From contig JAJFZO010000049.1 in NCBI GenBank assembly GCA_021397835.1, positions 2,423,001 through 2,487,000 of the forward strand: a stretch of DNA of 64,000 bases, written 5' to 3'. The notes beneath the pieces are model-generated. The model was not told where the DNA came from. It made no database searches and was given only the letters and a program-made list of their open reading frames with translations. The stretch comes from Moringa oleifera (taxonomy: Eukaryota; Streptophyta; Magnoliopsida; Brassicales; Moringaceae). Each line of letters opens with the position of its first letter. Within the stretch, counting starts at the first letter, position 1. Shown piece after piece: positions 60,822 to 64,000 of the stretch. The translations under genes were made by a program, and so were the position numbers.

Positions 60822-63800
60822 ATGGCTGATGCTACTGGGAAAATCTATTTGCTGTCCTTATTGCTGCTTCTTGGGGCCTTATCCTCTTTTAACCTGCAGG
60901 TTCCTCTTTTTGCTTTTTCCATCTGTTTTTCCTTGTATTAGGCAATATTTGATTCTGCAAACTTGTGGGTTGACGTCGTTCACGATTTATTCTCGAGTAT
61001 TTGATTGTGATAACCGGGTCTGCTGCGATTTTCCTTGTGTGTCCGGCCCTCGTGATTTTGATTTTCTTTTCGGAACTTTTGGATGATATGAACATGAACT
61101 GCTCCTGATTATGGATATAAAACACTGTTGACGTATGCTAGGGACGATCTTTTTCAGATCCATCACCGGGAAGGATGAGTCTTGTAATATTCCACTAAGT
61201 AGCTTTATTACACAGAGTTTTTTTTTAATCAGAAACCTCGTTACATATTGTGGAATCCTAAACATGGTAGAAATTGGACAGCAAGCTGATTCAAGGGACT
61301 GATGAAAGAAATAGCGAGGTTGTAAACTGTATTGAATAGTCAAAAGATAGTGCCACAAGATCGAATAGCAAATAATCTTTTTATAACAACATTCTTGGAG
61401 TTGCATGCTGAGTGGAGCTTTTAAGTCTAGCTAGCAGTTTTCTATCTTTGCTTATGTCACCTTGATTATGCTTTTCAGTTAAGTTGCACTTCTCCTCCTC
61501 ATTAAAATAAGAAAAGAGAAAGAACTTGCACTTCTTATTTAATTTGCTTTGGAAATTTCTTTTGAGGCTTTCCATGAACATACTTGGCCCCAGATCTTAG
61601 GCAATCTTAAGAAAAAAAGGAGAGGTATATAGATGTTATCTTTGCAAGGAAAGTGAGGAGTCGGTTAACCATACACTGATTGGTGCAGCTGGTCCTGTCA
61701 GATTTGGGAGGGTGTTCATAGAGTCTTGGGCTTGAGCTTGGTGGTTTATGAGATGAGAAGTGAAATCTTGGGGTGTTTTTGAAGTTATAAACCACCAAAA
61801 GAGAATTATGGGTATGATCCTTCTAATTGTATTTTTGACAGCGTGAAAGGAGAGAAACAAGAGGGCCTTTGGGTCAGTAGAGACCCCTTTAATGATAAAG
61901 GATAGATGGATTAATGTCTTGAAACTTTGGATTTCGGGAGAATTTTTGTAGATGAGGTGGATTTTATAAAGTTTATGGAAATCGTTACCTTGTGATAACT
62001 GATTGTACATATATACAGGAGGTAACCCTTGGTGCCATTTGTAGTTAATATATAAAAATATGAATTTGTTTCTGATTAAAAAAGAAATACTTTCCCTGTT
62101 TGTCAGCAGGTTACTGCTATGGAACCCCTTCCTAAACTCAACTCTTGGATTCTTCAGGTATTATCATGCTTCCAGGTCTTCAAAGAAACATGTTTTCCTT
62201 TGAGTTGAACTGTGAATCTTTACGTTATTGCCACTTGTTGTGGTTTTGCAGGATTCAATTCTTAAAGAAGTAAATGAAAATCCCAATGCTGGATGGCAAG
62301 CTGCCATCAATCCTAGATTCTCTAATGCCACTGTGAGTCATCAATTGGCTGACAGAACTCATAATTCTTTTCTGTGTTCATCAGAAGTATATTTAAACAT
62401 CCATTTCTCAAAATTGCTTTCTTTATGTACAGGTTGCTGAATTCAAGCACCTTCTAGGAGTCAAACCAGCGCCAAAGAAGGAGCTCTTGGGTGTCCCAAT
62501 TGTCAGTCATGAAAAATCCTTGAAATTGCCAAAAAATTTTGATGCAAGGACGGCTTGGTCACAATGTACCACCATTGGGAGGATTCTAGGTCGGTTAAAC
62601 TGCTTTATTTTTTAGTGAAATAACTTACTCTTTCAAGAAGTAAAAAGTTGCTAATTTGGTTTCATTTTTCATGTCAAATGCTGGATCACTTAACATACTA
62701 AAGATCAGGTAGCCCTGCCTTTATCACTTCAAGTTTATCTTTTCTTGTAACTTCTATTCAAATTCTCAAAGTCTTTGGGTTTTGATTGTTCAGGGTCATT
62801 GTGGTTCCTGTTGGGCTTTTGGTGCTGTTGAATCACTATCTGATCGCTTTTGCATCCATTTTGGCATGGTAACTTACATTTTCTTATGGACAAGACAACT
62901 AGTAATATCCATCATTTTGATGCTTATTTGTGTATTCTTCATATGTTTTATTGCAGAACATATCACTGTCTGTTAATGATCTCTTGTCATGTTGTGGCTT
63001 CCTATGTGGGGAAGGTTGTGATGGTGGATACCCAATCTCCGCTTGGCGATACTTTGTCCGCCGTGGTGTTGTCACTGAAGAGGTATCTATCTTTTTTAAT
63101 TTTAATAGTTTTTAGTTTTCAAATTGTTGTTTCATTTTCATTACTATGTTTCACCTTGTTTCCTATGAAATTCAAGGGTTCTTCCCTTTGATTCTGCCTT
63201 TTTGTGCTACTTTCCTGATTTTTGGTTAATTGTTTTATATCTACTCTTTGCATCTGGCAGTGTGACCCCTACTTTGATGATATTGGCTGCTCCCATCCCG
63301 GTTGTGAACCAGCATATCCTACTCCAAGGTGTGTGAGAAAGTGTGTGAATGGGAACAAGGTCTGGAGGGCGTCAAAGCACTATAGCGTCAGTGCATATAG
63401 AATCCATTCTGATCCACACAGTATCATGGCAGAAGTTTATAAAAATGGACCAGTTGAAGTCTCCTTCACTGTTTATGAGGTAAAACAAAACACTTCCTAT
63501 ACTTTCTCGTGCTTAAGTCTGCTGAAGTTTTCATGTATATGAGGCGTCACCTTGATGCGATTGCCACAATTAATTGGAGAAATTAGAAGTCATTATGCTG
63601 CAAACTGCCATTATTATGAATTTATATTATTTTGGTCAAGATTGCGAGAAGATGGCGATATTAGGATCGATATTGTTTTGTGTCTGGTTTTGCAGGACTT
63701 TGCTCATTACAAGTCAGGAATTTACAAGCACATAACTGGTGATATGCTGGGAGGTCATGCTGTTAAGCTTATTGGGTGGGGAACCACCAATGATGGAGAG

Positions 63801-64000
63801 GATTACTGGGTATGCTGAGATATTCATGATCTTGATGGTCTGTAACCATACAATTTGTACAGATTGTATGATCTTTATTTTCTTTGCATTGCAGCTTCTT
63901 GCCAACCAGTGGAACAGAGACTGGGGTGACGTAAGTTTAACATTCACCTCATTATGTAACTAGTTAACTACAGTGGAAAGTGTCTTTTCAATTTCTCAAG
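60822..64000 (+). CDS. Cathepsin B-like cysteine protease (C1A), 3' end outside window
   Basis: Exons: 60822-60899, 62110-62157, 62252-62332, 62433-62589, 62704-62708 (5 nt), 62794-62868, 62957-63082, 63261-63479, 63696-63809 and 63895-63930, then off the right edge. Residues 1-24 form a signal peptide ([14 protein letters not shown]). The propeptide runs to about 100, then mature enzyme starts near [11 protein letters not shown]. Active-site residues: Gln123 (oxyanion hole), Cys129 in GHCGSCWAF, His284 in [11 protein letters not shown], Asn305 in ANQWN. The cathepsin B occluding-loop region is present ([22 protein letters not shown]), but with one His where animal enzymes have His-His. Plant homologues are vacuolar/apoplastic proteases active in senescence, defence and programmed cell death. 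Frame is kept only if the 5-nt micro-exon is included. Exon 2 has a tandem CAGCAG acceptor, giving an optional extra Gln. Relatives: At4g01610, At1g02305. Confidence 0.95.
62704..62708 (+). other. 5-nt micro-exon (ATCAG) of the cathepsin B-like gene
   Basis: Exon 4 ends ATT CTA G (62589) and exon 6 begins GGT CAT TGT (62794). Joined directly they lose frame, and the invariant Asp-Gln before GHCGSCW is missing. Between them, ATCAG is flanked by an AG acceptor (ACTAAAG) and GT donor (GTAGCC) and supplies exactly G-AT (Asp) and CAG (Gln). The flanking introns are 114 and 85 nt, normal plant sizes. Confidence 0.88.

Noticed and set aside
1..64000. CRISPR arrays, bacterial operons, tRNA or rRNA genes, biosynthetic gene cluster
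   Set aside because: None seen on inspection; gene structures are nuclear plant genes with unrelated functions and no array-like spaced repeats.

Overview
The window is nuclear DNA from a flowering plant, most likely a eudicot outside the Brassicaceae. Genes are split by GT-AG introns, intergenic and intronic DNA is AT-rich with CT and AAAG microsatellites, the proteins are plant-specific or plastid-related (Toc34, fibrillin, PPR, WAT1-related), and the mobile DNA is typical of plants (a MITE, a solo LTR, a Ty1/copia element and a LINE fragment). I cannot name the species. Gene models were built by hand from splice sites, reading-frame continuity and remembered family sequences; no search was run.

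Layout: a WAT1-related transporter gene (minus, runs off the left edge) is broken by a MITE in its first exon. A single-exon PPR gene (4507-6918, plus) and a Kazal-type inhibitor gene (7814-8218, minus) follow. Then come a purple acid phosphatase of the PAP14/28/29 clade (9189-11633, minus), a solo LTR (12661-13171), a DUF1295 membrane protein (14028-15275, minus), and a Toc34-type import GTPase (16782-20119, minus) divergent from TCF25 (20950-24048, plus). A decayed UNC93-like gene (24728-25889, minus) and a nine-exon O-methyltransferase gene (26970-34147, minus) come next; intron 3 of the latter carries a decayed copia element in the opposite orientation. A fibrillin/PAP10-like gene (35374-39947, plus) has a LINE fragment in intron 4. 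The right part holds a 13-exon DUF3754 gene (40729-48156, minus), an NFRKB-like gene with an apparent frameshift (49592-51429, minus), an AT-rich gene desert, a GRAM-domain GEM-like gene (56590-59488, plus), and a cathepsin B-like protease gene running off the right edge (60822-64000, plus).

The genes do not form a pathway or operon. What links them is ancestry: from memory of Arabidopsis locus order, they interleave neighbours from two regions, one around At4g01570-At4g01610/At1g02280-At1g02305 and one around At2g46880-At2g46915/At3g61990-At3g62000. This looks like an unfractionated ancestral order.

I found no gene cluster resembling a new biological system. The most striking signals are at gene-structure level: a 5-nt micro-exon in the cathepsin B gene that encodes the oxyanion-hole glutamine, a MITE whose exact excision restores a transporter reading frame, two GC-AG introns, a tryptophan-to-stop change at the Toc34 tail, and a one-base frameshift in the NFRKB-like gene.
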